64,000 nucleotides of DNA. Origin: JABDGC01 sp964466595. Lineage in GTDB: Bacteria; Pseudomonadota; Gammaproteobacteria; DSM-16500. Under the pieces are notes generated by a model that was not told where the DNA came from, did no database searches, and saw only the letters and a program-made list of their open reading frames with translations. Below, piece after piece: positions 43,548 through 52,339 of the stretch. A program made the position numbers and the translations under genes. The DNA lies in the NCBI GenBank assembly GCA_964466595.1, contig CAYXNR010000001.1, forward strand, positions 1-64,000. Direction: 5' to 3'. The number at the start of each line of letters is the position of its first letter. Position 1 is the stretch's first letter.

Positions 43548-44588
43548 TCAATAGGCAAGTGGCAGATTAATCGTTTTATGATCACGAGCAGAAAGATAGG
43601 CAGCGATAATAATTTCTAAGGAGCGCAAACCCGCACGTCCATCAATATCCGCCTGCGCTTCGCCTCGCAAGGTTTTGGCCACATTCTCATAATAAAGCTT
43701 GTGACCAGAAGAAAGTTGCTGTTGATTGATTTCTTGAATCGTTTTATCTACGGACTGCGCTTCCTGAAACTCCCAATGATCAATTCGATTGGCAGCTAGT
43801 CCTCCTATTTTGACACTGCCTTTTTCACCTAAAATAGTGAGAGAAGCTTCCAAATTTTTGGGGTAGGTTAAGAGGGTCACATTCATTGAACCAAGTGCAC
43901 CGGAGCGCCACCGTAAATTGAGTATACCCGTATCTTCTGCTTCTATATTCATAGCCAAGGTTGACATCATCGCTTGCACAGTTTGTACAGGTCCAATTAA
44001 CCAATCGAGTAAATCAACATAATGGCTTGCTTGATTCATGAAAGCCCCGCCATCAAATTCCCAGGTACCACGCCATTTCGCTTGGTCATAATAACTTTGC
44101 GGACGGGTCCAAAAAACATTCAGATTGACTAAGTAAATGCGCCCAAAACGATTGCTGTTGAGTGCTTGCTTCAGTGCTTGCAAAGCGGGTTGATATCGAT
44201 TTTGCTTTACAACAAACAGTTTGACTCCTGCCTGATCGCAGGCTTTTACCATAGCAACCCCATCCGACCAACGGGTGGCCATCGGTTTTTCGGTGATCAC
44301 ATGTTTACGACCTTCTGCAATAAGCAGCGCCTGTTCTGCATGCAGACCACTCGGTGAGCATAAGGTAACGAGATCCAAGTCTGGCTTAGCAGCGAGCAGG
44401 GTTTCCACATTCTGAAAACCATCGACCTGCAGAGTAGCAGCCGCTTGATTTAGATTTTCTTCATGAGAATCACAAACAGCTTGTATTTCAAATTGTGAAT
44501 CAAGCTCTTGAAGCGCCTTAAAATGAGCACTGGCAATCCTACCGCAGCCAACAAGACCAATACGAAGTTTGCGGTCCTTTATTTCCAT
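43548..44588 (-). CDS. wbpB: Gfo/Idh/MocA oxidoreductase (WbpB/WlbA-like)
   Basis: A 346-residue NAD-dependent oxidoreductase: N-terminal Rossmann motif IGLVGCGRIASAHFKAL, the EKPMA motif with its catalytic lysine, and the C-terminal alpha/beta domain with the WEFDGGAFMNQASHYVDLLDWL signature. WbpB/WlbA oxidise UDP-GlcNAcA at C3 before transamination. The neighbouring wbpA supports this reading, although the wider family is broad. GAGGTAGAAT precedes ATG 44588; it follows wbpA by 14 bases. Confidence 0.85.
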   Translation of the reverse strand: MEIKDRKLRIGLVGCGRIASAHFKALQELDSQFEIQAVCDSHEENLNQAAATLQVDGFQNVETLLAAKPDLDLVTLCSPSGLHAEQALLIAEGRKHVITEKPMATRWSDGVAMVKACDQAGVKLFVVKQNRYQPALQALKQALNSNRFGRIYLVNLNVFWTRPQSYYDQAKWRGTWEFDGGAFMNQASHYVDLLDWLIGPVQTVQAMMSTLAMNIEAEDTGILNLRWRSGALGSMNVTLLTYPKNLEASLTILGEKGSVKIGGLAANRIDHWEFQEAQSVDKTIQEINQQQLSSGHKLYYENVAKTLRGEAQADIDGRAGLRSLEIIIAAYLSARDHKTINLPLAY

Positions 44589-44602
44589 ATTCTACCTCTC
44601 TT

Positions 44603-45940
44603 TTAAGCCTTCACGACTTTAGGATCAGTTGTCTGATAAACACCGCGAGTATCAATAATTAACTTCGCATGCGTTTTAATAAAATTAAAATCAAATAAAT
44701 CATGTGCTGTTGTAATCACCACTGCATCTTGTTCAGCTAGATTGTTTTCTGTTAAAGCAAGGCTTTTTAAATCAAAAAAATGTTCGCGCATCTTCGGAAA
44801 CTGCGGCAGATGCGGATCAGAGTAATTGACAATAGCATTTTTTTTAACCAAGTGTTCCATTACAGTGACAGCCGGTGATTCTCGCGCATCTCCTACGTTT
44901 TTTTTGTAAGTCACGCCCAACACGAGGACCTTACTGTTTTTTATCGCCTTACCTTGATTATTCAGCGCATCAACAACCTTATGTACGACCCACTGTGGCA
45001 TGGCACTATTGATTTCACCAGCAAGCTCAATAAAGCGAGTATGAATACCGTATTCATGTGCTTTCCAGGTCAGATAAAAAGGATCGATAGGAATACAATG
45101 GCCGCCAATACCCGGACCAGGATAGTAGGGAACAAAACCAAAGGGTTTTGAGGCTGCTGCATGAATTACTTCATAAATATCAATACCCATTTTATCTGTC
45201 AGCATTTTAATTTCATTGACCAAGCCAATATTCACAGCACGATGTATATTTTCTAAGAGTTTAGTCATCTCCGCTGTTCGTGTGGAGCTCACGGGAAAAA
45301 CGGTAGTGATTTGTTGATAAAGCGCCAATCCGACTTCTAAACAGTCTGGGGTCAGACCGCCACAAATACGAGGAATATTGCTAGTAGAGAACTCTGCATT
45401 ACCGGGATCTTCTCGTTCAGGTGAGTATACTAAAAAGAGTTCACTACCCACTTGCAAGCCAGTTGACTCCAAACGAGGCTTCAGTTCTTCATCAGTTGTT
45501 CCAGGATAGGTGGTACTCTCTAAAGAAATCACCTGTCCAGCATGAATAAAGGGGAGCATAGCCTCTACCGTATTAAGCACATAACTCAGATCAGGCTCAC
45601 GTTGTTTACTTAAAGGAGTTGGCAAACAAAGGATAATAGCATCGGCCTTGCTTAATTCTTGAAAATTAGGCGTGGCAAAAAACCCCGAGGCAAGTGCATT
45701 TTTTATCTTATTTTGATCGATATGGTCAATGTAGGTTTCGCCTTTTTTTAACTTAGCAATTTTTTCAAGATCACGATCCACTCCTAAGACTGAGAAGCCC
45801 ACTTCTGAAAAACGAATAGCGAGCGGTAGGCCCACATAGCCTAGACCAATAATGGCGATAAGAGCTTGGCGCTTATTTAATTTATCTATTAGATTTTTCT
45901 TCAGCACAGAGTCATCCTTGTTAAAATGAGTGTCCTTCAT
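44603..45940 (-). CDS. wbpA: UDP-N-acetylglucosamine 6-dehydrogenase
   Basis: A 445-residue UDP-sugar dehydrogenase of the UDP-Glc/GDP-Man dehydrogenase family, oxidising C6 of UDP-GlcNAc to the uronic acid. The NAD site IIGLGYVGLPLAIRF is at the start. The GxGxGGHCIPIDP segment carries the catalytic cysteine, and LGVTYKKNVGDARESPA marks the C-terminal domain. It resembles the WbpA/WecC-type enzymes acting on N-acetylated sugars. First gene of a minus-strand run with wbpB, the dehydratase, wza and wzz; divergent from the pglC-like gene. Confidence 0.92.
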   Translation of the reverse strand: MKDTHFNKDDSVLKKNLIDKLNKRQALIAIIGLGYVGLPLAIRFSEVGFSVLGVDRDLEKIAKLKKGETYIDHIDQNKIKNALASGFFATPNFQELSKADAIILCLPTPLSKQREPDLSYVLNTVEAMLPFIHAGQVISLESTTYPGTTDEELKPRLESTGLQVGSELFLVYSPEREDPGNAEFSTSNIPRICGGLTPDCLEVGLALYQQITTVFPVSSTRTAEMTKLLENIHRAVNIGLVNEIKMLTDKMGIDIYEVIHAAASKPFGFVPYYPGPGIGGHCIPIDPFYLTWKAHEYGIHTRFIELAGEINSAMPQWVVHKVVDALNNQGKAIKNSKVLVLGVTYKKNVGDARESPAVTVMEHLVKKNAIVNYSDPHLPQFPKMREHFFDLKSLALTENNLAEQDAVVITTAHDLFDFNFIKTHAKLIIDTRGVYQTTDPKVVKA

Positions 45941-46040
45941 AAGCCATTCATCTTGAGCCTAGCGAAAGGTTTTTGCAATTCTAAAAAAACCTAGTACTCC
46001 AGATGAGAGGACTACCAATATAAATAGCGTTTGATAAAGA

Positions 46041-46069
46041 TTGTAATCTTGATGTTTATAATTTATAAA
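46041..46069 (+). promoter_or_regulatory. Candidate promoter of the pglC-like operon
   Basis: TTGTAA (46041-46046) and TATAAA (46064-46069) are 17 bases apart and would give a start near 46076, about 25 bases before the TTG start codon. The -10 box lies in the right half of a perfect palindrome. Confidence 0.4.
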
Positions 46070-46070
46070 C
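46054..46070. promoter_or_regulatory. Perfect palindrome in the divergent polysaccharide promoter region
   Basis: GTTTATAA-T-TTATAAAC is a perfect inverted repeat with 8-base arms, in the 160-base gap between wbpA and the pglC-like gene. It could be an operator or paired -10 boxes reading outward. The sequence is AT-rich, so chance is possible. Confidence 0.4.
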
Positions 46071-46100
46071 AAGAGTCAATTAAACTAAGAAGACTAACTC

Positions 46101-46736
46101 TTGTCAATCTTCAAAAGAATTTTTGATTTTAGCCTAGCCAGTATTTTACTTATACTGCTTGCTCCGCTTTTTTTATTATTGTACTGTCTTGTCCGCTTTT
46201 ATCTAGGCCAACCGGTTTTCTTTAAGCAGAAACGTCCCGGCCTACATGAAAAACCTTTTTATCTCTTGAAGTTTCGCACCATGCTGAATCAGTTTGATCA
46301 GGAGGGTCAAGCGCTACCCGACGAAAAAAGACTGACCCCTTTTGGTTCCTTACTACGAAGTCTCAGCCTCGATGAACTCCCTGAGCTTTTGAATATCTTA
46401 AAAGGTGAGATGAGTTTCGTTGGGCCTCGTCCTTTATTAATGGAATATCTTCCCTATTATTCACCTGAGCAAAAACAAAGACACAGCCTCAAACCAGGCA
46501 TGACTGGCTGGGCTCAAATTAACGGTAGAAATACACTTTCTTGGAAAGAAAAATTTGAGCTTGATCTGTTTTATGTAAATCACTATTCTTTTGTCTTCGA
46601 TTGTAAAATTATTTTTTTAACACTCATTAAGATTATCAAACGAGAAGGCATTCATGCGCTTGGACAAGCAACCATGACCCGCTTTGATCTCGAAGAAGAA
46701 AAACATCGCGCAACACTGTCTGATTTCAAAACTTAA
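46101..46736 (+). CDS. pglC: Initiating phosphoglycosyltransferase (PglC-type)
   Basis: A 211-residue bacterial sugar transferase that puts a sugar phosphate onto undecaprenyl phosphate. One N-terminal membrane segment (LASILLILLAPLFLLLYCLV) is followed by the family's signatures: FFKQKRPGLHEKPFYLLKFRTM, GSLLRSLSLDELPELLNIL, GEMSFVGPRPLL and KPGMTGWAQINGR. The size matches the short PglC class rather than the long WbaP class. The start is a TTG at 46101 with AGAAGA upstream. First gene of a six-gene plus-strand run; the neighbouring PglD/PglE-like genes suggest di-N-acetylbacillosamine as the first sugar. Confidence 0.9.
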   Translation: MSIFKRIFDFSLASILLILLAPLFLLLYCLVRFYLGQPVFFKQKRPGLHEKPFYLLKFRTMLNQFDQEGQALPDEKRLTPFGSLLRSLSLDELPELLNILKGEMSFVGPRPLLMEYLPYYSPEQKQRHSLKPGMTGWAQINGRNTLSWKEKFELDLFYVNHYSFVFDCKIIFLTLIKIIKREGIHALGQATMTRFDLEEEKHRATLSDFKT

Positions 46737-46755
46737 GAGGTCAAGGACAACAAAT

Positions 46756-47433
46756 ATGAAGATATATGGAATTGTGGGAGCAGGAGGTTTTGGTCGCGAA
46801 GTCCTGCCTTTAGTAGAAGCTTTTTTAAAAACGACAGGTCAAAGGGAAGCAAAGCTTTTCTTTGTGCAAGAAGAGCAAGCGCCTGCCTTACTTGTGAATG
46901 ATTATCCTGTTCTTAGCATGCAGGAATTTTTTTCTTATCCTGCAGAAAACAAATATTTCAATATTGCTATTGCTAATGGTGAAATCCGAAAACGAATCGC
47001 AGAACAGCTGCTCGCTAAAGGTGCTGAAGCCTTTCGTATTACTGCCCTAAATAGTATTGAATTAGGACCCAACCACATTGGAGAAGGAGCAATTCTCTGT
47101 CCTTTTACAACGATTACAGCGAATGCAAGAATTGGACGTTTTTTCCATGCCAATATTTATTCCTATGTAGCTCATGATTGTATCATTGGAGATTATGTAA
47201 CCTTTGCGCCGAATGTGCATTGTAATGGCAATGTCCACATTGAAGATCAGGTTTATGTCGGAACGGGTGTCGTCATTCGAGAAGGAAGTCCACAAAAACC
47301 ACTACTTATCGGTAAAGGTGCTATTTTAGGAATGGGTGCTGTCATTACTAAAAATGTTCCTCCCTTTGAAACTGTTGTTGGTAATCCTGCTCGTCCGATG
47401 AAAGCAAAGGAAAGCACGCGTTTAACAGCCTAG
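46756..47433 (+). CDS. pglD: PglD/NeuD-like sugar O/N-acetyltransferase
   Basis: A 225-residue acetyltransferase: N-terminal nucleotide-sugar-binding domain with YGIVGAGGFGREVLPL, then a left-handed beta-helix of hexapeptide repeats ending in GNPARPM. VAHDCIIGDY holds the histidine that acts as base in PglD. It would acetylate UDP-4-amino-FucNAc-type sugars to UDP-di-N-acetylbacillosamine. ATG 46756 has AAGGA upstream; an earlier in-frame ATG (46684) lies inside the pglC-like gene and is unlikely. Confidence 0.86.
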   Translation: MKIYGIVGAGGFGREVLPLVEAFLKTTGQREAKLFFVQEEQAPALLVNDYPVLSMQEFFSYPAENKYFNIAIANGEIRKRIAEQLLAKGAEAFRITALNSIELGPNHIGEGAILCPFTTITANARIGRFFHANIYSYVAHDCIIGDYVTFAPNVHCNGNVHIEDQVYVGTGVVIREGSPQKPLLIGKGAILGMGAVITKNVPPFETVVGNPARPMKAKESTRLTA

Positions 47434-47441
47434 GGGAAGCC

Positions 47442-48617
47442 ATGACGATTAAAACCAGCGGTTGGCCTGTTCATGAAGAGGATGAACGCGAAGCAGTTAA
47501 CCAAGTCCTAGCCTCAGGTTGTACGAATTACTGGACAGGGTCGGAAGGTCGAGAATTCGAAAAAGAGTATGCGGCTTTTACTCAAACCACTTATGCGGTC
47601 GCACTCATGAATGGTACGGTTGCCCTAGAAGCAGCCCTCTATGCGCTTGGCCTGGGGCCAGGCGATGAGGTGATCACACCCAGCAGAACTTTTATCGCTT
47701 CCGCAAGCTGTGTTGTCATGCGGGGAGCAAGGCCTGTGGTCGCCGATGTGGATTACCATTCTCAAACACTTACCGTCGAGACGATTCAAGCCTGTATTAC
47801 CCCTCAAACCAAAGCGATTATTGTTGTTCATCTCGCTGGCTGGCCGGCTGATATGCCTCGCATTCTTCAATTAGCCAAGCAATATAACTTAAAAGTGATA
47901 GAAGATTGTGCTCAAGCACACGGGGCAAGAATTAACAATCAACCCGTTGGCTCCTTTGGGCATATTGCTGCCTTTTCCTTCTGTCAGGATAAAATTATTA
48001 CCACCGGCGGAGAAGGGGGCATGATTACTACCAATGATAAAACCCTCTGGGAAAAAGTGTGGTCCTTTAAAGATCATGGAAAAGCTTATGAGAAGGTCTA
48101 TCAAAAAGCACATCCGCCGGGCTTTCGTTGGCTACACGATTCCTTTGGTACCAATTGGCGCATGACGGAAATGCAAGCTGCTATTGGTCGGGTTCAATTA
48201 AAAAAATTGCCGCGGTGGTTGGCTCTTCGCCAAAGAAACGCAGCCATTCTCATCGAGAGCTTTCAAAATCTAGCTGTTTTGCGCCTTCCTCTTCCACCTT
48301 CTTACCTTCAACACGCTTATTATAAATTTTATGTTTTTTTGCGCCCGGAAAAACTTAAACCAGACTGGAATAGAGAGCGACTCTTGCAAGAATTACATGC
48401 CTGCGGTATTCCCTGTTTTACTGGCAGCTGCAGTGAGATCTATCTCGAACAAGCTTTCCTCAGCCACCAACTTCAACCATCTCAAGCGCTACCTATCACC
48501 AAAGAATTAGGAGAAAAGAGTCTCATGTTTCTCGTTCACCCGACCTTAAGCGAAGAGGCGCTTCATCAGATGGCCAAAATAACCAAAGAGCTCTTCGAAA
48601 AAGCAAGTCTACCTTAA
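47442..48617 (+). CDS. pglE: DegT/DnrJ/EryC1 aminotransferase (PglE-like)
   Basis: A 391-residue PLP sugar aminotransferase. The PLP lysine is in FSFCQDKIITTGGEGGM; the VIEDCAQAHGA segment carries the Asp that binds the pyridine nitrogen, and GTVALEAALYALGLGPGDEVI is the family's N-terminal signature. Set beside the PglD- and PglC-like genes, the likely substrate is the 4-keto sugar made by the PglF-like dehydratase. AGGGGAAGCC precedes ATG 47442, eight bases after the previous stop. Confidence 0.88.
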   Translation: MTIKTSGWPVHEEDEREAVNQVLASGCTNYWTGSEGREFEKEYAAFTQTTYAVALMNGTVALEAALYALGLGPGDEVITPSRTFIASASCVVMRGARPVVADVDYHSQTLTVETIQACITPQTKAIIVVHLAGWPADMPRILQLAKQYNLKVIEDCAQAHGARINNQPVGSFGHIAAFSFCQDKIITTGGEGGMITTNDKTLWEKVWSFKDHGKAYEKVYQKAHPPGFRWLHDSFGTNWRMTEMQAAIGRVQLKKLPRWLALRQRNAAILIESFQNLAVLRLPLPPSYLQHAYYKFYVFLRPEKLKPDWNRERLLQELHACGIPCFTGSCSEIYLEQAFLSHQLQPSQALPITKELGEKSLMFLVHPTLSEEALHQMAKITKELFEKASLP

Positions 48618-48649
48618 TTTTTTATTAAACAAGGAAAAAATATCTGAAC

Positions 48650-49786
48650 ATGTTTTTTAAAATAATAGAAAAAATAATGTGGATCATTTTGATCTACTTC
48701 TCACTCTGTTTAACCGGTATAGCAAAGACTCTTGTGCTTCGAGGCCAACAACTCATCGATAAACCAACCGTATATAAAAATGTAAGCCTTGATTTACAAA
48801 AGGGCTCCTTTTTAATTACTAATCAGGCCACCTTAGAATTAGACAATACTGAGCTAAAAGGAATTATATCCCCAGACAATCCCTTTCTTTTGAAATTAAT
48901 CTCCGGCAAGCTCATTCTCAAAAACTCTCATATCAAAGTAGAAGTACAAGATATTCCAGAAAATCCACTCTATCCCTCAAGTTATTATGCACTGACCATT
49001 GTCCAAGGGCAGGTTTATTTGCTAGGAAATAGTTTCACCATTGATAAGCCCTATACAGTAGGCTTATTCATCACCACCAACATTCCGACTGATGATTTTG
49101 TTATCCAGTATAATAAAGTGTCCTATTTCCACGGTGCTTTTTTCTTAATTCATTCCAATCGAGCGCTTGTTGCGCATAATCAATTCTTTAGGGTCAGTCA
49201 AAGTAATATTGTTAGCAAAGATGGCTCGAACAATGTATTGAGACAAAATATCATGCTGCTTTCTGGTAATAATGGTGTGGATATCTTAGATTCCAAGAAC
49301 ATTACACTGAGTGATAATTATATTTTTTCGAGTTCCTGCTATTCCGTATTAATTTTGCGCAGTCAAGATGTTGTGATTGAGCATAATCAAATCACAGGCG
49401 GAAAAACCTACGCTATTTATATTGCACCTTCCTTGGGCTTCAAGCCTTCCTACGATAATCATTTAAATCTGCTTTTTGCAAATGATTCGAAGCAAATAAG
49501 CAATAGCAAGCTGACTATTATTCATAATTATTTAGCACAAAATCGTTATGGCCTCACAAGCAATCATGTGGATGGTTTAGACGTCCGAAATAATATTTTT
49601 ATTCAGCATTTTGCGACTGATAATCAAAGAAAATTTTGGACTAATAATGATGTTTTATTAAAAAATACAACGGAGCTACAATGGGCTAATAATCGTTATA
49701 AAGAAGCCTTTCCCCAAACCGACACACCGCATGAAAAAACCCTAAAATGGGTCAACTTTCCTTTACATGGTGGAGTGAACTTGTAA
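48650..49786 (+). CDS. Secreted parallel beta-helix protein, paralogue 1
   Basis: A 378-residue exported protein: signal peptide about 1-25, then repeating short strands with N/D/S-rich turns (DILDSKNITLSDNYI, LRSQDVVIEHNQITGG) typical of right-handed parallel beta-helices of the NosD/pectate-lyase/AlgG-like type. It ends with NNDVLLKNTTELQWANNRYKEAF, a block shared with the next two genes. No catalytic residues can be assigned. It may bind, cleave or epimerise the exported polymer. AAGGA lies rather far (14 bases) before ATG 48650. Confidence 0.78.
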   Translation: MFFKIIEKIMWIILIYFSLCLTGIAKTLVLRGQQLIDKPTVYKNVSLDLQKGSFLITNQATLELDNTELKGIISPDNPFLLKLISGKLILKNSHIKVEVQDIPENPLYPSSYYALTIVQGQVYLLGNSFTIDKPYTVGLFITTNIPTDDFVIQYNKVSYFHGAFFLIHSNRALVAHNQFFRVSQSNIVSKDGSNNVLRQNIMLLSGNNGVDILDSKNITLSDNYIFSSSCYSVLILRSQDVVIEHNQITGGKTYAIYIAPSLGFKPSYDNHLNLLFANDSKQISNSKLTIIHNYLAQNRYGLTSNHVDGLDVRNNIFIQHFATDNQRKFWTNNDVLLKNTTELQWANNRYKEAFPQTDTPHEKTLKWVNFPLHGGVNL

Positions 49787-49864
49787 GTTGACTATTTTAT
49801 GTGCTATCTTCTAGTGAAAATAGCTCTCTGCGATATTGAAGGATTTTTAACAATAAAGGAAGCC

Positions 49865-51037
49865 ATGATGAATAACATTAAAATCACAGCCAAAAAACTC
49901 TATTGCTTGATACTAGGCTTAACCCTAGTATTAATCTCTAATCTTGCTTTTGCTGCAACTATTGTCATTAGTGGCAACAAAATCATTAAGACAGCAGTCA
50001 AATATGATCATGTTACTCTCGATATGAGTAATGGCTCTTTTACCCTGACTAAATCGGGTAAGCTTGAAATAAGCGATTCAATCATCAATATTAGTATCTC
50101 TTCCGCTAATCCTTTCTTTGCTTCTTTAGATCAGGGACGTTTAATTCTCAAGAGAAATAGTGTTAATGTTACAGCCAGTGGTATTGTGCAAAACCCCACC
50201 TCACCGGCCTTATACAGGCTCATTCAAGTGACGCACGGAACACTTGATCTGGAACAAAATCAATTTGCTGTCAATCAACCTTATTCAATCGGTTTTATCA
50301 TCACCAATCCGAGTTTCGATACCCAGGGTTTTAAAATCTTAGAGAACAAGATCCGCAATTTTCATGGTGGCATTTATTTATATAATTCCAGCCATGCTGA
50401 GGTCGACGATAATAGCTTTGAGAATGTCAGTTTTTCCAATGTACTCAATATCGGATCGATGAATAATTATAAAAGAAATATCTTTTCTTTCCCGGGCAAT
50501 CTATCTCTCGGCAATGCCATCGATATTATCAATTCCGATACCGCCATTGTGGAAGACAATATTATCTCGAGCAGCTCGAACTATGGCATTTTTATTATGG
50601 GCAGTCAGCATCTCTTCATTGAAAATAATAAACTCACGGATGGCTTAAGTTACGGAATTTTCATACAAACACCTGCGCCCATCATCCAGAGTAAGAATAA
50701 ATATCTCACTCAATTATTAGGAAAATACAAGATGGCAATCTTGCCCAATCAAGACATCTCCATCACTGATAATTATTTTGAACAAAATCGCTATGGTTTA
50801 GCCGGAGAAGTCGTGCAGGATCTCACAGTCGACAATAACATTTTCATACAACGCTTCAATGACAGTGCTGCTAGGCAACATTGGACAGACAACAATGTTT
50901 TACTTGCTTCTGCAAGCAATCTCACCTGGACCAATAATTCCTACAAAGAAGCTTTTACTCAAGATAATGAAGGAGATAATACTCAAGCTTTGAATATTGT
51001 TCCCTTTCCTGCTACCGGGGGCGTTATTTTACCGTAG
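49865..51037 (+). CDS. Secreted parallel beta-helix protein, paralogue 2
   Basis: A 390-residue paralogue of the preceding protein: signal peptide ending LAFA (about residue 31), then IIISGNKI-like first strands, a repeated FHGGIYLYNSSHAEVDDNSF coil, AIDIINSDTAIVEDNIISSS, and the shared ending NNVLLASASNLTWTNNSYKEAFTQ with GGVILP. AAAGGA is a few bases before ATG 49865 (a second ATG follows at once). The longer reading from 49799 adds an implausible leader. Same operon as its two paralogues. Confidence 0.78.
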   Translation: MMNNIKITAKKLYCLILGLTLVLISNLAFAATIVISGNKIIKTAVKYDHVTLDMSNGSFTLTKSGKLEISDSIINISISSANPFFASLDQGRLILKRNSVNVTASGIVQNPTSPALYRLIQVTHGTLDLEQNQFAVNQPYSIGFIITNPSFDTQGFKILENKIRNFHGGIYLYNSSHAEVDDNSFENVSFSNVLNIGSMNNYKRNIFSFPGNLSLGNAIDIINSDTAIVEDNIISSSSNYGIFIMGSQHLFIENNKLTDGLSYGIFIQTPAPIIQSKNKYLTQLLGKYKMAILPNQDISITDNYFEQNRYGLAGEVVQDLTVDNNIFIQRFNDSAARQHWTDNNVLLASASNLTWTNNSYKEAFTQDNEGDNTQALNIVPFPATGGVILP

Positions 51038-51089
51038 AAAAGAAGTATTCAATAAAAAATATTTATTCACTCGATTAGGAGAAAACCAC

Positions 51090-52265
51090 ATGGACATGTT
51101 TTTAAAAGTGGGAACAAGACTAAGAACACAGCTACTTTATTATACTCTCGGTCTTTTTTTAATCTTGCTTGGGCAGTCTTGTTTAGCTCAAACTATTATT
51201 ATCCCTAAAAATTTAGTTATTTATGAAGATACAACCTATAGTGAGGTGACCCTCGATATGACAGCAGGGTCCATTATTCTAGAAAATAATGCCACCCTCA
51301 CCATTAAAAAATGTACGATTAATGGAACCTTATCTGAAACCAATCCTGTTTTGTTTAATGTCTCAAGCGGCACCCTCCGTATGAAAGACAATACGGTAAC
51401 CGTGAACACCTTTAATCTGAATGCGCATCCTGCCACACAATCTTTACAACATGTTATTCAAGTCGCCATGGGTAAGGTGCATTTGAAAAAAAATACCTTT
51501 AGTATTGATAAAACCTATACAGCGGGTCTCTTGCTAACAACAGCGAGTATTCCAACCACTGATTTTGTCATTACCAATAATTCCTTCAAAAATTTTCACG
51601 GGGTTTTATATCTTCTTGCTTCAGACAATGCGCTGGTCTCGGATAATAACTTTTTCATGAATTCCTATGGCCATATTGTTAGCATCGGCAATCATCTCCA
51701 AATTATTCATAATACAATTGCCTTTTCAGGTAATGATCGCCTAGGAAATGCTATAGATATCATCGATTCTGATCAAGCTATCATTAGTAGAAATCTCTTA
51801 CTCACGCCGACTTGTCACGGTATCTATGTTTTAAATAGCCATCATGTAACTGTTGATAGCAATCGTATCTATGGCGGGATTACTTATGCCATGACTTTCT
51901 TAACCTATCCCGAGGTTTTACCACCTAACTATTATCTGTCTAAAACACTGGCTAGCTACAAAATGAAACATCTACTAAGCAGCAATATTGTCGTCACCAA
52001 TAATTTTATGTCACAAAATAGATTCGGCCTTGCTGCCACTGATGTAGATGGCTTAAATGTCGACAATAATATTTTCATCCAACGTTTTACAGATGCAAAT
52101 ACTAGAAAATTTTGGACGAATAATGCGGTTCTCTTAAGTAATGTCAGCAATGTAAGCTGGACAAATAATATTTACAAAGAAGCCTTCACTCAAAGTACGA
52201 CCGGTGATAATAGCCAAGCCTTTCATTTTGTTCCCTTTCCGATGACAGGTGGCGTGGTTTTATAA
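51090..52265 (+). CDS. Secreted parallel beta-helix protein, paralogue 3
   Basis: A 391-residue third paralogue: signal peptide to about residue 31 (ending SCLA, with a Cys that might also allow a lipobox reading), then the same coil pattern (NFHGVLYLLASDNALVSDNN, AIDIIDSDQAIISRNLL) and the ending NNAVLLSNVSNVSWTNNIYKEAFTQ and GGVVL. It is closer to paralogue 2 than to paralogue 1. AGGAGA lies 7 bases before ATG 51090; the frame open from 50997 overlaps the previous gene and is rejected. A strong terminator follows. Confidence 0.78.
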   Translation: MDMFLKVGTRLRTQLLYYTLGLFLILLGQSCLAQTIIIPKNLVIYEDTTYSEVTLDMTAGSIILENNATLTIKKCTINGTLSETNPVLFNVSSGTLRMKDNTVTVNTFNLNAHPATQSLQHVIQVAMGKVHLKKNTFSIDKTYTAGLLLTTASIPTTDFVITNNSFKNFHGVLYLLASDNALVSDNNFFMNSYGHIVSIGNHLQIIHNTIAFSGNDRLGNAIDIIDSDQAIISRNLLLTPTCHGIYVLNSHHVTVDSNRIYGGITYAMTFLTYPEVLPPNYYLSKTLASYKMKHLLSSNIVVTNNFMSQNRFGLAATDVDGLNVDNNIFIQRFTDANTRKFWTNNAVLLSNVSNVSWTNNIYKEAFTQSTTGDNSQAFHFVPFPMTGGVVL

Positions 52266-52288
52266 AAGACAGATTTCAATCTTCTTAG

Positions 52289-52334
52289 CCCTTGAGAGGC
52301 CTCGAAAAGGCGCGTATCGAGGGTTTTTTCTTTT
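52289..52334 (+). terminator. Rho-independent terminator of the pglC to beta-helix operon
   Basis: CCCTTGA (52289-52295) pairs with TCGAGGG (52317-52323), with one G-U pair and inner GCC/GGC pairing, followed by TTTTTTCTTTT. It sits 24 bases after the last beta-helix gene and before the convergent glycosyltransferase gene. Confidence 0.8.
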
Positions 52335-52339
52335 CTCTA

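Noticed and set aside
43508..43585. N-terminal extension of the PglF-like dehydratase
   Set aside because: It would overlap wbpB, while GGAAGGAG sits at the right distance before ATG 43507.
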